From Megamerina dolium (taxonomy: Eukaryota > Arthropoda > Insecta > Diptera > Megamerinidae): a DNA stretch of 64,000 nt. The number at the start of each line of letters is the position of its first letter. Positions within the stretch are counted from its first letter, which is position 1. A program made the translations under genes and the position numbers. The DNA is taken from contig OY978526.1 of NCBI GenBank assembly GCA_963854835.1, positions 45,467,140 through 45,531,139 on the forward strand. Reading direction: 5' to 3'. The notes beneath the pieces were generated by a model. The model made no database searches, was not told where the DNA came from, and saw only the letters and a program-made list of their open reading frames with translations. Shown here one piece after another: positions 20,210-31,405 of this stretch.

Positions 20210-22862
20210 ACGAACTGAAGTTATGTTTTTGGAATGCAAATTGGTTAAGCCAACATAAAAATGAACTGGAAGTATTTCTCCATAAAAATCAAGTTGATGT
20301 AATGCTTATTTCAGAAACTCACTTCACAAAATTTAATAATTTTTCAATAAATGGGTTTACGCTTTATGATACCAAACATCCTGAAAATAAGGCAAGAGGA
20401 GGGACAGCTATCCTCATCAAAAATAGAATAAAACATTATGCATTAGAAGAATATTGCAAAGAATATATTCATTCCACCTCTATTTGTATAGAAACAAGTA
20501 CCCAAAAATTAACAATATCTTCTGTTTACTGTCCTCCTAGACATAATATTACAGAATCACAATTTTCTGAATTTTTTGCAACTTTAGGGCATACGTTTAT
20601 CGCGGCGGGAGACTATAACGCCAAGCACACTTATTGGGGTTCCAGGCTTATATCTCCAAAAGGTAGACGTCTTTTCTCCACAATATCAAGCAACGGATAT
20701 GATGCCATATCTACCGGCCAACCTACTTACTGGCCTTCGGATTCTAGAAAAGTACCCGATCTTATTTACTTTGCAGTAACTAAAAGTCTAAAAAGAACCC
20801 ATTTAAAGGCATGGCCATCCTTTGAACTTTCATCTGATCATTCTCCATCGTTCATTTTACTAAATGTTTTAGTTAGTTTCAGGGAATCAAGCCAGTATCT
20901 TACAAACAAATTCACTAATTGGCTAAATTATAAAAAATATATTAGTACTCACATTGGCCTTAAAATACCTCTTAAGACAGTAAAGCAAGTCGACAGTGCA
21001 GTTGAAAATTTCACCAAGTTGGCTCATAGCTGATAAAATTGCAACACCTCAACATAAATTCCAAGATTATAAAAAGCATACAAATGCCGATATTGAGGAA
21101 TTAATTAAAATTAAAAGGAAAGCCAGGAGAGAATGGCAGCAGCATAGATCACCAAACCTAAAACAAAAATTGGCAAACTGCACTAAAACACTTAAAAGAA
21201 TCTTAAAAGAAGCCGAAGAGAGACGTTTAAATGTATATATTAGTAATCTTGCTGCAACAAAAGATACAGATTATTCTTTGTGGAAAGCAGTCAAAGGTGT
21301 AAAGTTTCCGATAATAAGAGAGGCTCCAATACGAATGCCAGATAGATCATGGGCAAGAAGCGATCAAGATAAAGCAGAAGCATTTGCAAATCACTTAGAA
21401 AGCGTTTTCAAACCAAATGAATCTACAAGAGATGGAGGATTACCAATCATGACCAATAACAGCTCTACTACCTTAGTGAGATTTTCTTTAAAGGAACTTA
21501 ACAAGATCATAAATGAACTAAACGTCAAAAAAGCTGCAGGGTATGATAAAATAAGTGCCAAAATAATCGCCTAGCTACCTCAAATTGCAGTAAAACAGCT
21601 GTTACACATAATGAATGCTATACCACGCCTTTGTTATTTCCCCTCAGCATGGAAAATTTCCCAAATAATTATGATTGCAAAAACTGGAAAAGATTCAACT
21701 AATGTATCGTCGTACAGGCCTATTAGCCAGCTGCCTATTCTATCCAAAGTGTTTGAAAAACTATTAATGTTGAAGATACAGCCAATTGTTGAAGCAAATA
21801 ACATTATACCGTTGCATCAATTTGGGTTCAGAGCAAAACATGGTACAGTAGAACAAGTTCACAGAATAGTATCTAACATTACAAAAGCGTTCGAAGCAAA
21901 GCAGTACTGCTCAGCAGTATTTCTGGACGTCGCACAAGCTTTTGATAAGGTTTGGCATGATGGCCTACTTCACAAAATCGGTTGTCTCTTTCCTGATAAC
22001 ATTTGCAAAATATTAAAGAGCTATCTGTTGAATAGGAAATTTATGGTTAAACAAAGATCGTATCTAACTCAAACACGTACGATAATGGCTGGGGTTCCGC
22101 AAGGAAGCGTCTTAGGTCCCTTTTTATATCTAATCTACACTTCAGATATACCAACAAATGGCAATCTTTTCACATCAACTTTTGCAGACGATACAGCAAT
22201 CTTGAGCCGCGATGATAATCCCAGTAAAGCGTCAGAAAAACTGCAAAGTCACTTAAAAAGAGTACAACACTGGCTGGAGACATGGCGTATTAGAATCAAC
22301 GAATCAAAATGCGTCCATATGACTTTCACGTTGAATAGAAAAACATGCCCTCAACTACAAATTAATGGTAAAAAAATACCACAAAAAAAACGAAGTGACC
22401 TATCTAGGCTTTCATCTCGATAGAAGGCTAACCTGGAAGAAGCACATTGAAACAAAGCAATCGCATGCTAAATTAAAAGCAGCCAAACTTCATTGGTTGA
22501 TTGGACACGCCTCGAAATTGTCACTTCATAATAAAATGCTTATATTCAAGTCCACCATTAAACCAATTTGGAGCTACGGCATTCAGCTTTGGGGCACTTC
22601 TTCAAACTCTAATATTGAGAAAATTCAACGTGTTCAATCTAAAATCCTTAGACGTCTTTGCCGAGCTCCTTGGTACATCAGTAACACAAATATACACAAG
22701 GACCTACAGATTGACTCTATTAAAATAGACATAGGGAAACATTGCCAACGTTACTCTGAACGACTAAGTAATCATCCTAATACTCTAGCGAGAGAGCTCC
22801 TTAAGCTTAGATATATTAAAAGACTAAAAAGAAAAAATGTTTTAAATATATTTTTCACATAA
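20206..22862 (+). pseudogene. Jockey ORF2 (endonuclease + RT) with two frameshifts and one stop, copy A
   Basis: Endonuclease in the first frame (20206-21033): FWNANWLSQH, LISETHF, ARGGTAILI, AAGDYNAKHTYWG, LSSDHSPS. A frameshift near 21000 leads to the linker (20996-21574), a TAG stop at 21572-21574, then the RT in the same frame (21611-22423): SYRPISQLPILSKVFEKLL, HQFGFRAKHGTVEQ, VFLDVAQAFDKVWHDG, GVPQGSVLGP, FADDTAIL. A second frameshift at an A8 run near 22390 moves to the C-terminal domain (22365-22862: LGFHLDRRLTWKKHIE, KPIWSYGIQLWGT, RAPWYISN). Lightly damaged; the same lesions occur in copy B. Confidence 0.88.
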
Positions 22863-23048
22863 TCTCTCATTACTATTATATATGTCCTTCATGAAATCAC
22901 ATGTTATATTTGTTTGCTTTAAGTTATTTGAATGATTCTACACATTGGTGTAGAATCAACAAAATATATTTTTTTAGTATATAAGATTTGTATAATTATT
23001 GTTAGTTTCGTAAGAAAGATACAATAAATAGAAGAAAATGAAAAAAAA

Positions 23049-23154
23049 AAAGTGGAAATTAAAGAAAAAGATGGATATTCGAGTAAACTTTTTATATATA
23101 AATCTACATATGCAGGGTATAATTTGGTCGGCCCCAGCCGACTGTAAGGAGATT
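23049..23154 (+). mobile_element. Helentron-like element, terminal segment with hairpin (copy A)
   Basis: Resumes after the jockey with 'gtggaaattaaagaaa', then TGCAGGGTATAAT (inner subterminal repeat) and the terminal hairpin GTCGGCCCCAGCCGAC (23127-23142), and ends 'tgtaaggagatt' in a T-run. This is the Helitron-like 3' end: hairpin about 12 nt from the terminus and insertion between T residues without target duplication. Confidence 0.75.
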
Positions 23155-23159
23155 TTTTT

Positions 23160-23471
23160 ATTACACAAATATTTTAATTGAAGAGATATGCAGTTACAAT
23201 ACTAAATATGAAACGCTAATCAATTTTACTATTACAATTCACAATAACTTTCGAATGTTTCGAATAAGAATAATTTTCTGTTACACCGTCCTACAAAATC
23301 ACACGACCCTTAGCGATAAGTCGATTTCAAAATAATGTTGACGTGCTACAGCAAATCGGCAAAATATGTATTTTTTTGTATATTTTCAAATTCTTTTGGA
23401 TTTTCATCAATTAAGCTTTAAATTGTGACCCAAAGTTCAATTTTTTCGTTTCAGCGAAGAAATTAATTAGT
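23160..23471 (+). repeat. Inverted-repeat arm, inner part (copy A)
   Basis: The sequence 'attacacaaatatttt...aattaatta' is identical to 34356-34667 (duplication) and is the reverse complement of 35537-35850 with a handful of mismatches. Non-coding. Confidence 0.8.
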
Positions 23472-23801
23472 ATGAAAGTCAATGAATCAAAGAGCGTACA
23501 TGTAACCTTCACGCTAAGGCTAGATACATGTCCCCCACTTAAAATAAATGGCCAATCAGTTTCACAATGTTCCTCAACAAAGTACTTGGGTATTCACCTC
23601 GACAGAAGGCTGACCTGGAAAAATCACATAGAGGCAAAGAAAACTCAGATCAAGCTTAAAATTAATCAGTTATGGTGGCTGTTACACAAAAGCTCAAAGT
23701 TGAATCTCGAATACAAAGTGCTATTATATAAAGCAATCCTGAAGCCAATCTGGACTTATGGTATTCAGTTTTGGAGCACCGCATCTCCTTCAAATATCGA
23801 A
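23472..23801 (+). pseudogene. Jockey ORF2 C-terminal fragment truncated by the duplication junction
   Basis: Encodes VNESKSVHVTFTLRLDTCPPLKINGQSV, LGIHLDRRLTWKNHIEAK and KPIWTYGIQFW, closely matching the C-terminal region of the 39-42 kb jockey. The reading continues to 'aatatcgaaaaatt', where unit B of the tandem duplication begins inside the Helentron. The undamaged continuation is at 34998-35280. Confidence 0.85.
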
Positions 23802-23948
23802 AAATTTTCGATTTAACGATGTCCGTCCGTCCGTCCGTCTGTCCGTCCGTCCGTCCGTCCGTCCGTCTGTCACCTGGCTGGTTCGCACGATAACTTGAGT
23901 AAATATTGAGCTATTTCGACGAAATTTGGCACAAGTAACCTATGATCC
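23802..23948 (+). mobile_element. Helentron-like element, first segment truncated at the duplication joint (copy B)
   Basis: Starts mid-element at AAATTTTCGATTTAACG, so ATACCCTGCATAATGC is missing here. Contains the GTCY tract and the pre-RTE block, ending at the AACCTATGATCC target copy (23937-23948). Confidence 0.75.
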
Positions 23949-24298
23949 TGGTGGTCTGGTGGTGTTTTCGCAAGGTAACGTGTCTAACTGCCTCAACCAG
24001 GTGGGGCTAGCGCAATCCTTGTTGAACTCATCGCAAGTCAACTCACTGGTTGTCATGTAGTTTGATCTGAGCGCAATGTGATGATACCTTTATTTGTTAA
24101 TGAGGGGTAGTCATATAGCTTGCTCTGCTTACTCTGTGATGGCGCTTTCATTATTATTAATGGGGGCCCTCCATGTGGCGACCACCGGGCAACGTCTTCC
24201 TGGCACCCGCTGGGAGGCGGCTGAAGTGAGTGGCGAAAATCTCCTCGGTTAGAGGTTGTGCGTTGGGTTTGGGACTCGCCACATAAAAAACCCCCCCA

Positions 24299-24970
24299 AT
24301 GAAAAAAACAAATATGCCTCGGATAAGGACTACCGCTTTTGTTGATGACCCCCGCAAACGAAAAAAGGACCACGATTTACGGATATGCACCTGGAATGTC
24401 CGATCCCTTTATAGGGAGAGTGCCTCTATCCAGCTGGTTGATGTCCTCGAAAAATACAGAGCTGACATCACCGCTCTCCAGGAAATGCGATGGACAGGAC
24501 AGGGCTGCTCCAAAAGAGCGTCCTGTGACATCTACTACAGTTGCCATGCTGAAAGGCACGAATTAGGATGTGGATTTTTGGTCAGCAAGAGACTACGACA
24601 TCTTGTCTCACAGTTCACGCCTGTGAACGAACGGCTGGCCACAATCCGCATCAAGGCAAAATTTTTCAACATCAGCCTTATATGTGCCCACGCTCCGACG
24701 GATGAGAAGGACAATGTGACCAAGGAGAGCTTCTTTCAGCGCCTCGAAGAATCTTATGACCGCTGCCCCCGCCACTATATCAAAATCGTGCTTGGCGACT
24801 TTAATGCCAGGGTGGGCAAGGAAGGTACCTTTGGTCCAACTGTCGGAAAATTCAGCCTCCACCAGAACACCTCCGATAACGGAATGAGGCTGATCGACTT
24901 CGCCGCAGCACGAAACATGGTAATTGGTGGTACCAGATTCCAGCATCTCGACATCCACAAAGCGACATGA
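24299..24970 (+). CDS. RTE endonuclease domain, copy B (ends at same TGA)
   Basis: 223 codons, same protein as at 13103-13774, including CTWNVRSL, ITALQEMRW, CAHAPTDE and VLGDFNARVG. The premature TGA at 24968-24970 is shared, so the nonsense change predates the duplication. Confidence 0.85.
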   Translation: MKKTNMPRIRTTAFVDDPRKRKKDHDLRICTWNVRSLYRESASIQLVDVLEKYRADITALQEMRWTGQGCSKRASCDIYYSCHAERHELGCGFLVSKRLRHLVSQFTPVNERLATIRIKAKFFNISLICAHAPTDEKDNVTKESFFQRLEESYDRCPRHYIKIVLGDFNARVGKEGTFGPTVGKFSLHQNTSDNGMRLIDFAAARNMVIGGTRFQHLDIHKAT

Positions 24971-25009
24971 CTGTCTCCAGATCAACGTACAAGAAACCAA
25001 ATTGATCAT

Positions 25010-27277
25010 GTGGTGATTGACGGAAGGCATGCTTCCAGTGTGATGGACGTGAAATCGATCCGTGGTGCCAACATCGACTCGGATCACTACCTTGTTGCAG
25101 CTAATTTGCGCACACGCTTATGTGTCGCAAATAACAAGAGAAGTCCCACACAGAGAAAGCTCGACGTCAGTACGCTGCGATCACCAGAGACAGCAGATGC
25201 ATTTTCCACTCGACTATCAGATCTGCTTATGCAGAACACTCCCCCACTTGATGATACATGCGCACGGTGGACACATATATCCCACTCCATGACTACTGCT
25301 GCCGAGGAGGTAATCGGTTACTACCGGCCTCTGAGGAATGAGTGGTATGATCAGGAGTGTCGCGACGCTACCGCAGAGAAAGACGCCGCCTACAGAAAAA
25401 CCCTGCGTGCAGGCGTAACGCGAGCTGTTAAGGAGCGGTGTAGAGAGAAAAGGAGTGCAGAGAGACGTCTTTTCAGGCGCAAGAAGAGGGAGTTGGAAAG
25501 ACGCGAGTGTGAGGAGATAGAGATGTGTACCGACAAGAATGAGACTCGAAAATTCTTTGAAAAGATCAAGCGCCTGAGTGGAGGTTTAAATCCCGGAGCC
25601 TCTTCTTGTCGTGATGGAAATGGGAATCTGGTTACGGATGTCCAGAGTGTACTGAGCCTATGGAGGGAACACTTCTCCACGTTACTGAATGGCGATGCTA
25701 CGAACAATTCCGCCAGTGGAGGAGAATGCCCGATAACCCCAATTACAGATGATGGTGTTGATGTTCCACCACCCGACTATGACGAGGTTGAAACGGCCAT
25801 TTTAAGGCTGAAGAACAACAAAGCTGCAGGTGCTGATGGCCTGCCTGCCGAGTTGTTTAAGACCGGAGGCGATGAGCTGCTCACCCGCATGCACCAGCTC
25901 ATAAGCAGAATATGGTCGGATGAAAGCATGCCTGATGATTGGAGGCTCAGTGTTCTCTGTCCTGTACATAAAAAAGGAGACCCCACAATTTGCGCCAACT
26001 ACCGTGGAATAAGTCTCCTGAGCATCGCATACAAGGTTCTATCGAGCGTACTGTGTGAAAGGTTGAAGCCTATGCTCAGCAACCTGATTGGACCTTATCA
26101 GTGTGGCTTCAGACCTGGTAAATCCACCATCGACCAGATTTTCACACTGCGCCAAATCCTGGAGAAGACCCAAGAAAAAAAGATCGACACACACCACCTA
26201 TTTGTTGATTATAAAGCCGCTTTCGACAGTCCGGTAAGGGATTACCTCTACGCAACAATGTCTGAGTTCGGTATTCCTGCAAAGCTCATTCGACTTTGTA
26301 GAATGACACTGCATAACTCTCGTTGTGCAGTGAAAATTGGGAAGGACCTCTCCGCACCGTTTAATACCGAACGGGGTTTCAGACAAGGTGATTCGTTATC
26401 ATGCGACTTCTTCAATCTTATTATGGAGAAAATAATACGAGCTGCTGATCTACGACATAATGGCACTATGTTCAACAAAAGTGTCATGCTGTTAGCGTAT
26501 GCCGACGATATTGACATAATCGGCATGAACACGCGAGCAGTCAGTGCAGCATTCTCAGAGTTGGAAAGAGAGTCGCGTCGGATGGGTCTCACGGTGAACG
26601 AGGGCAAGACGAAGTATCTAGTGTCAACAAACAAAGAGTCCCGGCGTCTTGGACAGCACGTCACTGTTGACAACTACGCTTTTGAAGTAGTAAGGGATTT
26701 TGTCTATCTTGGAACCAGCATTAACAGCAGTAATGACGTCAGCTTGGAGATCATGCGTAGGATAACTCTTGCTAACAGGTGTTACTTTGGGCTGAGTAAG
26801 CAATTGAGAAGTCGAGCCCTCTCTCGAAGAACGAAAACTACACTCTACAAGTCTCTCATCATGCCTGTCCTAACATATGGCGCTGAAGCCTGGACAATTT
26901 CCACCTCGGATGAGCGAATACTTGGAGTTTTTGAGAGAAAAGTCCTACGCAAGATCTTTGGACCTATTTGCGTTGGTGGCGAGTACCGAATAAGGTACAA
27001 CCATGAGCTGTACGAGCTGTATGCCGATATTGACATAGTAAAGCGCATCAAAATCCAGCGGCTGCGCTGGCTAGGTCATGTCGAGCGAATGGAAGAACAC
27101 GCTCCAGCTAAGAAGGTGTTATATTCCGAACCCGCTGGAGGACGACGCAAAAGGGGAAGACCAAACCTCCGGTGGAAAGACCAAGTACTGGAGAACCTGA
27201 CGGCGCTTGGAATTTCTAACTGGCGCCAGATAGCGAAGAACAGAGATGGCTGGCGAAGCATATTATTTTCGGCTTAA
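25010..27277 (+). CDS. RTE reverse transcriptase, copy B
   Basis: 755 codons, same protein as at 13814-16081: the SDH end of the endonuclease, then FVDYKAAFD and LAYADDIDI in the RT, and the C-terminal LRWLGHVERM block. It shares its frame with 24299-24970, from which it is separated only by the single TGA. Confidence 0.88.
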   Translation: MVIDGRHASSVMDVKSIRGANIDSDHYLVAANLRTRLCVANNKRSPTQRKLDVSTLRSPETADAFSTRLSDLLMQNTPPLDDTCARWTHISHSMTTAAEEVIGYYRPLRNEWYDQECRDATAEKDAAYRKTLRAGVTRAVKERCREKRSAERRLFRRKKRELERRECEEIEMCTDKNETRKFFEKIKRLSGGLNPGASSCRDGNGNLVTDVQSVLSLWREHFSTLLNGDATNNSASGGECPITPITDDGVDVPPPDYDEVETAILRLKNNKAAGADGLPAELFKTGGDELLTRMHQLISRIWSDESMPDDWRLSVLCPVHKKGDPTICANYRGISLLSIAYKVLSSVLCERLKPMLSNLIGPYQCGFRPGKSTIDQIFTLRQILEKTQEKKIDTHHLFVDYKAAFDSPVRDYLYATMSEFGIPAKLIRLCRMTLHNSRCAVKIGKDLSAPFNTERGFRQGDSLSCDFFNLIMEKIIRAADLRHNGTMFNKSVMLLAYADDIDIIGMNTRAVSAAFSELERESRRMGLTVNEGKTKYLVSTNKESRRLGQHVTVDNYAFEVVRDFVYLGTSINSSNDVSLEIMRRITLANRCYFGLSKQLRSRALSRRTKTTLYKSLIMPVLTYGAEAWTISTSDERILGVFERKVLRKIFGPICVGGEYRIRYNHELYELYADIDIVKRIKIQRLRWLGHVERMEEHAPAKKVLYSEPAGGRRKRGRPNLRWKDQVLENLTALGISNWRQIAKNRDGWRSILFSA

Positions 27278-27328
27278 ATCGATATTCGGTTGTTGTGGCC
27301 ACATAAGTAAGTAAGTAACCTATGATCC

Positions 27329-28897
27329 AAGGGTACGGAGGGGATTGATATTGGTCATGATCGGTCAATAGCCACGCCCACACCAAGCATTAAAAGCGAC
27401 TAACCTCGGAATTTTCAAAATCTTTAACTAGCTATAACTCACATAATATACCACTTGGGACAACAATATTTTGCGCATAGAGTTATATTATACTACTATA
27501 TATCCTCGCCAAAATTGGGTGAGCCACGCCTACTTTCTAGCGTAGCTCCAATACAAAGTGTCTGTACTTCTTTTAAATTGAAACTGCTGTAACTTCGGCA
27601 ATCTTCTGTCTAGAATAACCATAATTGACACTTGCATTAACATGGCAGTGAGAAATAATATGGCAGTGTGCCACGCCCACTCCTTTTTGGGTCTGCCATA
27701 CAAAGTTGCGGAAATTAAAAAAAAATGTTACCGGTTATAACTTGCAAACTATTCAGCGTAGAATAACGAGATTTAAGGTATGGATTAGTATTGTACGAGT
27801 AACTAGGCTCACAGGAAATGGGCGCACCACGCCCACTGTTTATCGTAGCCCCCATACAAATTTTAAATTGAAACAGCTGTAACTTCGGCAATCTTTTGTC
27901 TAGAATAACCATAATTGACACTTAAATTAATATCGTAGTCGGTAATAATCTGGCAGAAAATCAGTGTGCCACGCCCACTCCTTCATGGGTCTCCCATACA
28001 AAGTCGAGGGAATTAAACTAAAACTTTTAATCTCTGTAACTTACAAACCATTTAGCGTAGGACAACGAGATTTAAGGTATGGATTAGTATTGTTCGAGGA
28101 ACTAGGCTCATAGGAAATGGGAGCGCCATGCCCACTGTTTATTGTAGCCCCCATACAAAATGACTGAAATTCTTTTAAATTGAAACAGCCGTAACTTCGG
28201 CAATCTTCTGTCTAGAATAACCATAATTGACACTTAGATTAATATCGTAGTCGGAAATAATCTGGCAAAAAATCAGGGTCCCACGCCCACTTCTTATTGT
28301 GGCTCCCATACAAAGTTGAGGAAATTAAACAAAAATTTTAACCGCCATAACTTACAAACTATTCAGCGTAGGACAACCAGATTGAAGGTGTAGATTATTA
28401 TTGGAAGAGCAAATATACCCACAAGAAATGGGCCAGCCACGTAAATTGTTTATAGTGGCTCCCATACAGGATGACTGAATTTCTTTTAAATTGAGATAGC
28501 TGCAGCTTCTGCAATCTTCTGTCTAGAACAATCATAATTAATACTTAGGTTAATATGGTAGTTGTACATAATTTGGCAAAAAATCAACATGCCAGGCCTA
28601 CTTATTAATGGGGCTACCATGCAAAGTTGCGAAAATTTTCAAAAATTTAAATCGCTATAACTTACGAACTATGTGGTGGTGTGGATTAATATTGGAAAAT
28701 TAATTGGATTTACAAGAAAGAGGTAAGCTACGTCAACTTTTTATATAGCTCCCATACTAAGTCTCGGAATTATCTTCAAAACCTCCTTTAAATTATCCCT
28801 TTTAGAACTCTCATAACATACAAGGTACTTCGTCAAAGTCAACCATATTTCGGGTGTAAATTAGTAGTATATGCAAAAATTGTTTTTCAAAAAGTTT
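27329..28897 (+). mobile_element. Helentron-like element, middle segment (copy B)
   Basis: Same as 16133-17701, with four units of 290-312 bp. Non-coding; interrupted on the right by the jockey. Confidence 0.75.
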
Positions 28898-29099
28898 ATG
28901 ATATACATATGCAAGAGTGCGGACGTGTTTTTCTGTGCTCCGAGGTTTTGTGATTTTGAAGTTGTGTTGAATTGCGTATGTGATAGGAAACAATTGCGAA
29001 AGGACGCTTAAAGTGATAGTTGGAATAAAGGTATTGCTTTGTTTGATTCAACGGAGGAATCAAGCAAACAAACAAAACTGTGGAAAACAGATAAAACTA

Positions 29100-29933
29100 A
29101 AGGGTTATCCATTTTGCGGTTTCAAAAGTAAATATAAATAAAACACATATAGAATATTTTTTATCATGATATTTCTTTTTTATTGTAAAGTTTGAACGTT
29201 GACATTATGTGTGAAATACTACATCATTTAAATGACCACCACGCGAATTGTAGCAAGCATCGATTCTTTTGAGGTAATTTTCGACCACTTTTTGACACAT
29301 ATTGGGCGGTATCTCAGCCATAACGTGACGAATGTTGGTTTTTAGGTGCTCAAGAGTTAAAGGTTTTCTGCATAAACACGGTCTTTCACGTAGCCCCACA
29401 AAAAAAAGTCAAGCGGTGTCAAATCGCATGATCTTGGTGGCCACTTGATATCGCCACGATGAGAAATTACGCGGCCAGAAAATTTCTCTTGCAATAAAGC
29501 CATATTCGCTCGAGTTGTGTGGCATGTGGCACCGTCTTGTTGAAACCACATATTCTCTAAGTCGTATTCTTCAATAGCAGGCAAAAAAAAGTTGGTTATC
29601 ATATGACCATAACGCTCCGAATTGACGGTGACAGTAGTTCCATCGTCGTTTTCGAAGAAGTAAGGTCCAATCACACCTCCAGAGCAAAAAGCGCACCAAA
29701 CAGTGACTTTTTGTGGATGTAGTGGCCTCTCTTCAATTATTTGAGGATTCTCAGAACCCCAAATATGACAATTTTGTTTGTTAACATACCCACCGAGTGA
29801 AAAATGTGTTTCGTCGCTGAAGAAAATTTTGTTCGAAAAATCGCCGTCCACCGCCTGTTGTTCAAGCACCCATTCGACGTATCTACGACGTTGTGAATGG
29901 TCAGCTGGCTTCAGTTGTTGTGTGAGCTGGATT
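29100..29933 (-). mobile_element. DD41D mariner-like element, 5' half deleted, copy B
   Basis: Duplicate of 17904-18737. Left terminal repeat at 29100-29129 after a TA; right side lost at the jockey gag junction. Confidence 0.82.
29205..29931 (-). pseudogene. Mariner transposase, DD41D catalytic domain, truncated and frameshifted (copy B)
   Basis: Same as 18009-18735: FFSDETHF, WFQQDGATCH and CDLTPLDFFLWG are intact, the N-terminal HTH is missing, and a 1-bp deletion after VYAE shifts the C-terminal tail. Confidence 0.85.
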
Positions 29934-29934
29934 T

Positions 29935-31405
29935 TAAATAAAATATTTAATTCACCGAAGAATTTCGGTGGAAGAACCTCATAAAAGATCGGGCCCAATA
30001 CAATGTGCTAACTGTCAAGAGTATGGGCACATAAAATCTTACTGCACTCTACGAAGTGTATGCGTTATATGTGGTGACTTTCATCCCACCTCCAAATGTA
30101 TTGTTAACAAAGAAGATTCTTCTGTTAAAAAATGTAGTAACTGCGGTGGAAATCACACTGCAAACTATAGAGGTTGTCCAGTTTATACTGAGCTCAACTT
30201 ACTTACTTACTTATGTGGCCATAACAACCGAATATCGATTTAGGCCGAAAATAACATGCTTCGCCAGCCATCTCTGTTCTTCGCTAGCTGGCGCCAGTTA
30301 GAAATTCCAAGCGCCGTCAGGTTCTCCAGTACTTGGTCTTTCCACCGGAGGTTTGGTCTTCCTCTTCTGCGCCGTCCTCCAGCGGGTTCCGAATATAACA
30401 CCTTCTTAGCTGGAGCGTGTTCTTCCATTCGCTCGACATGACCTAGCCAGCGCAGCCGCTGGATTTTGATGCGCTTTACTATGTCAATATCGGCATATAG
30501 CTCGTACAGCTCATGGTTGTACCTTATTCGGTACTCGCCACCAACGCAAATAGGTCCAAAGATCTTGCGTAGGACTTTTCTCTCGAAAACTCCAAGCATT
30601 CGCTCATCCGAGGTGGAAATTGTCCAGGATTCAGCGCCATATGTTAGGACAGGCATGATGAGAGACTTGTAGAGTGTAGTTTTCGTTCTTCGAGAGAGGA
30701 CTCTACTTCTCAATTGCTTACTCAGCCCAAAGTAACACCTGTTAGCAAGAGTTATCCTACGCATGATCTCCAAGCTGACGTCATTACTGCTGTTAATGCT
30801 GGTTCCAAGATAAACAAAGTCCCTTACTACTTCAAAAGCGTAGTTGTCAACAGTGACGTGCTGTCCAAGACGCCGGGACTCTTTGTTTGTTGACACTAGA
30901 TACTTCGTCTTGCCCTCGTTCATCGTGAGACCCATCCGACGCGACTCTCTTTCCAACTCTGAGAATGCTGCACTGACAGCTCGCGTGCTCATGCCGATTA
31001 TGTCAATATCGTCGGCATACGCTAACAGCATGACACTTTTGTTGAAGATAGTGCCATTATGTCGTAGATCGTACTGAGCTCAAACTCAAACTTAAAAGTA
31101 CTTCCCAAGTTAGACCTCGCAACCCATCAATGGTTAATGCTCCCCAAATAGAGCATGTATCTGCTCCTCCTCCACAAAATGTTACAAATACTACTCATGT
31201 TATGCCAACATCTTATGCAAACATTTTAAAGGGGACTACTCCTCCAGTTCAAGTTAATCAAGATAGTGTACCAAACACTCTTGAAAATTCTGTAAATAAT
31301 CTGGTCCAGTTAATGACACATTTTATGAATTCAATGCAAGGCATGATGCAAGAGCTAATGAAAAATCAGTCCATTCTCCTTCAAGCAATTCTGTCAAAAC
31401 AATGA
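29935..31405 (+). pseudogene. Jockey ORF1 (gag-like) interrupted by RTE, copy B
   Basis: Three CCHC-type knuckles, then the RTE insertion, then the Met/Gln-rich C-terminal helix. The stop overlaps the ORF2 start as ATGA at 31402-31405. Same as 18739-20209. Confidence 0.85.
30198..31071 (-). mobile_element. 5'-truncated RTE-like element in jockey gag, copy B
   Basis: Duplicate of 19002-19875, with the 12-bp TSD at 30186-30197 and 31072-31083. The minus frame 30240-31031 encodes the RT from YADD to the C-terminus. Confidence 0.93.

Larger units (their letters stand above)
17702..23048 (+). mobile_element. Jockey LINE inserted in the Helentron, copy A (itself hit twice)
   Basis: Plus-strand jockey-clade element. 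The 5' leader is about 17702-17901. ORF1 (gag) is interrupted by a mariner and by a truncated RTE. ORF2 spans 20206-22862. The 3' UTR has ACAATAAAT and a poly(A) ending near 23050. Flanks are 'tttttcaaaaagt' on the left and 'aaaaaagtgg' on the right; the complete Helentron reads 'caaaaagtgg' there, so a short TSD of about 7 bp merges with the A-tail. Related to, but distinct from, the 39-42 kb jockey. Confidence 0.82.
12606..23801 (+). repeat. Tandem duplication unit A (11,196 bp)
   Basis: Every feature here recurs exactly 11,196 bp downstream: both RTE frames, the mariner, all jockey frames with the same frameshifts and stops, and the same GTCY microsatellite length. AAATT at 12606-12610, 23802-23806 and 34998-35002 is the only shared sequence at the breakpoints. 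Bases just outside (12605 against 23801; 23807 against 35003) differ, so the ends are exact. The unit runs from inside the Helentron to inside a jockey 3' fragment. Confidence 0.95.
23949..27316 (+). mobile_element. Full-length RTE-like retrotransposon, copy B
   Basis: Identical in layout to 12753-16120: TSD copies at 23937-23948 and 27317-27328, 5' leader, split coding region and (TAAG)n tail. It arises from the tandem duplication rather than from a separate insertion, because the flanking Helentron is duplicated with it. Confidence 0.9.
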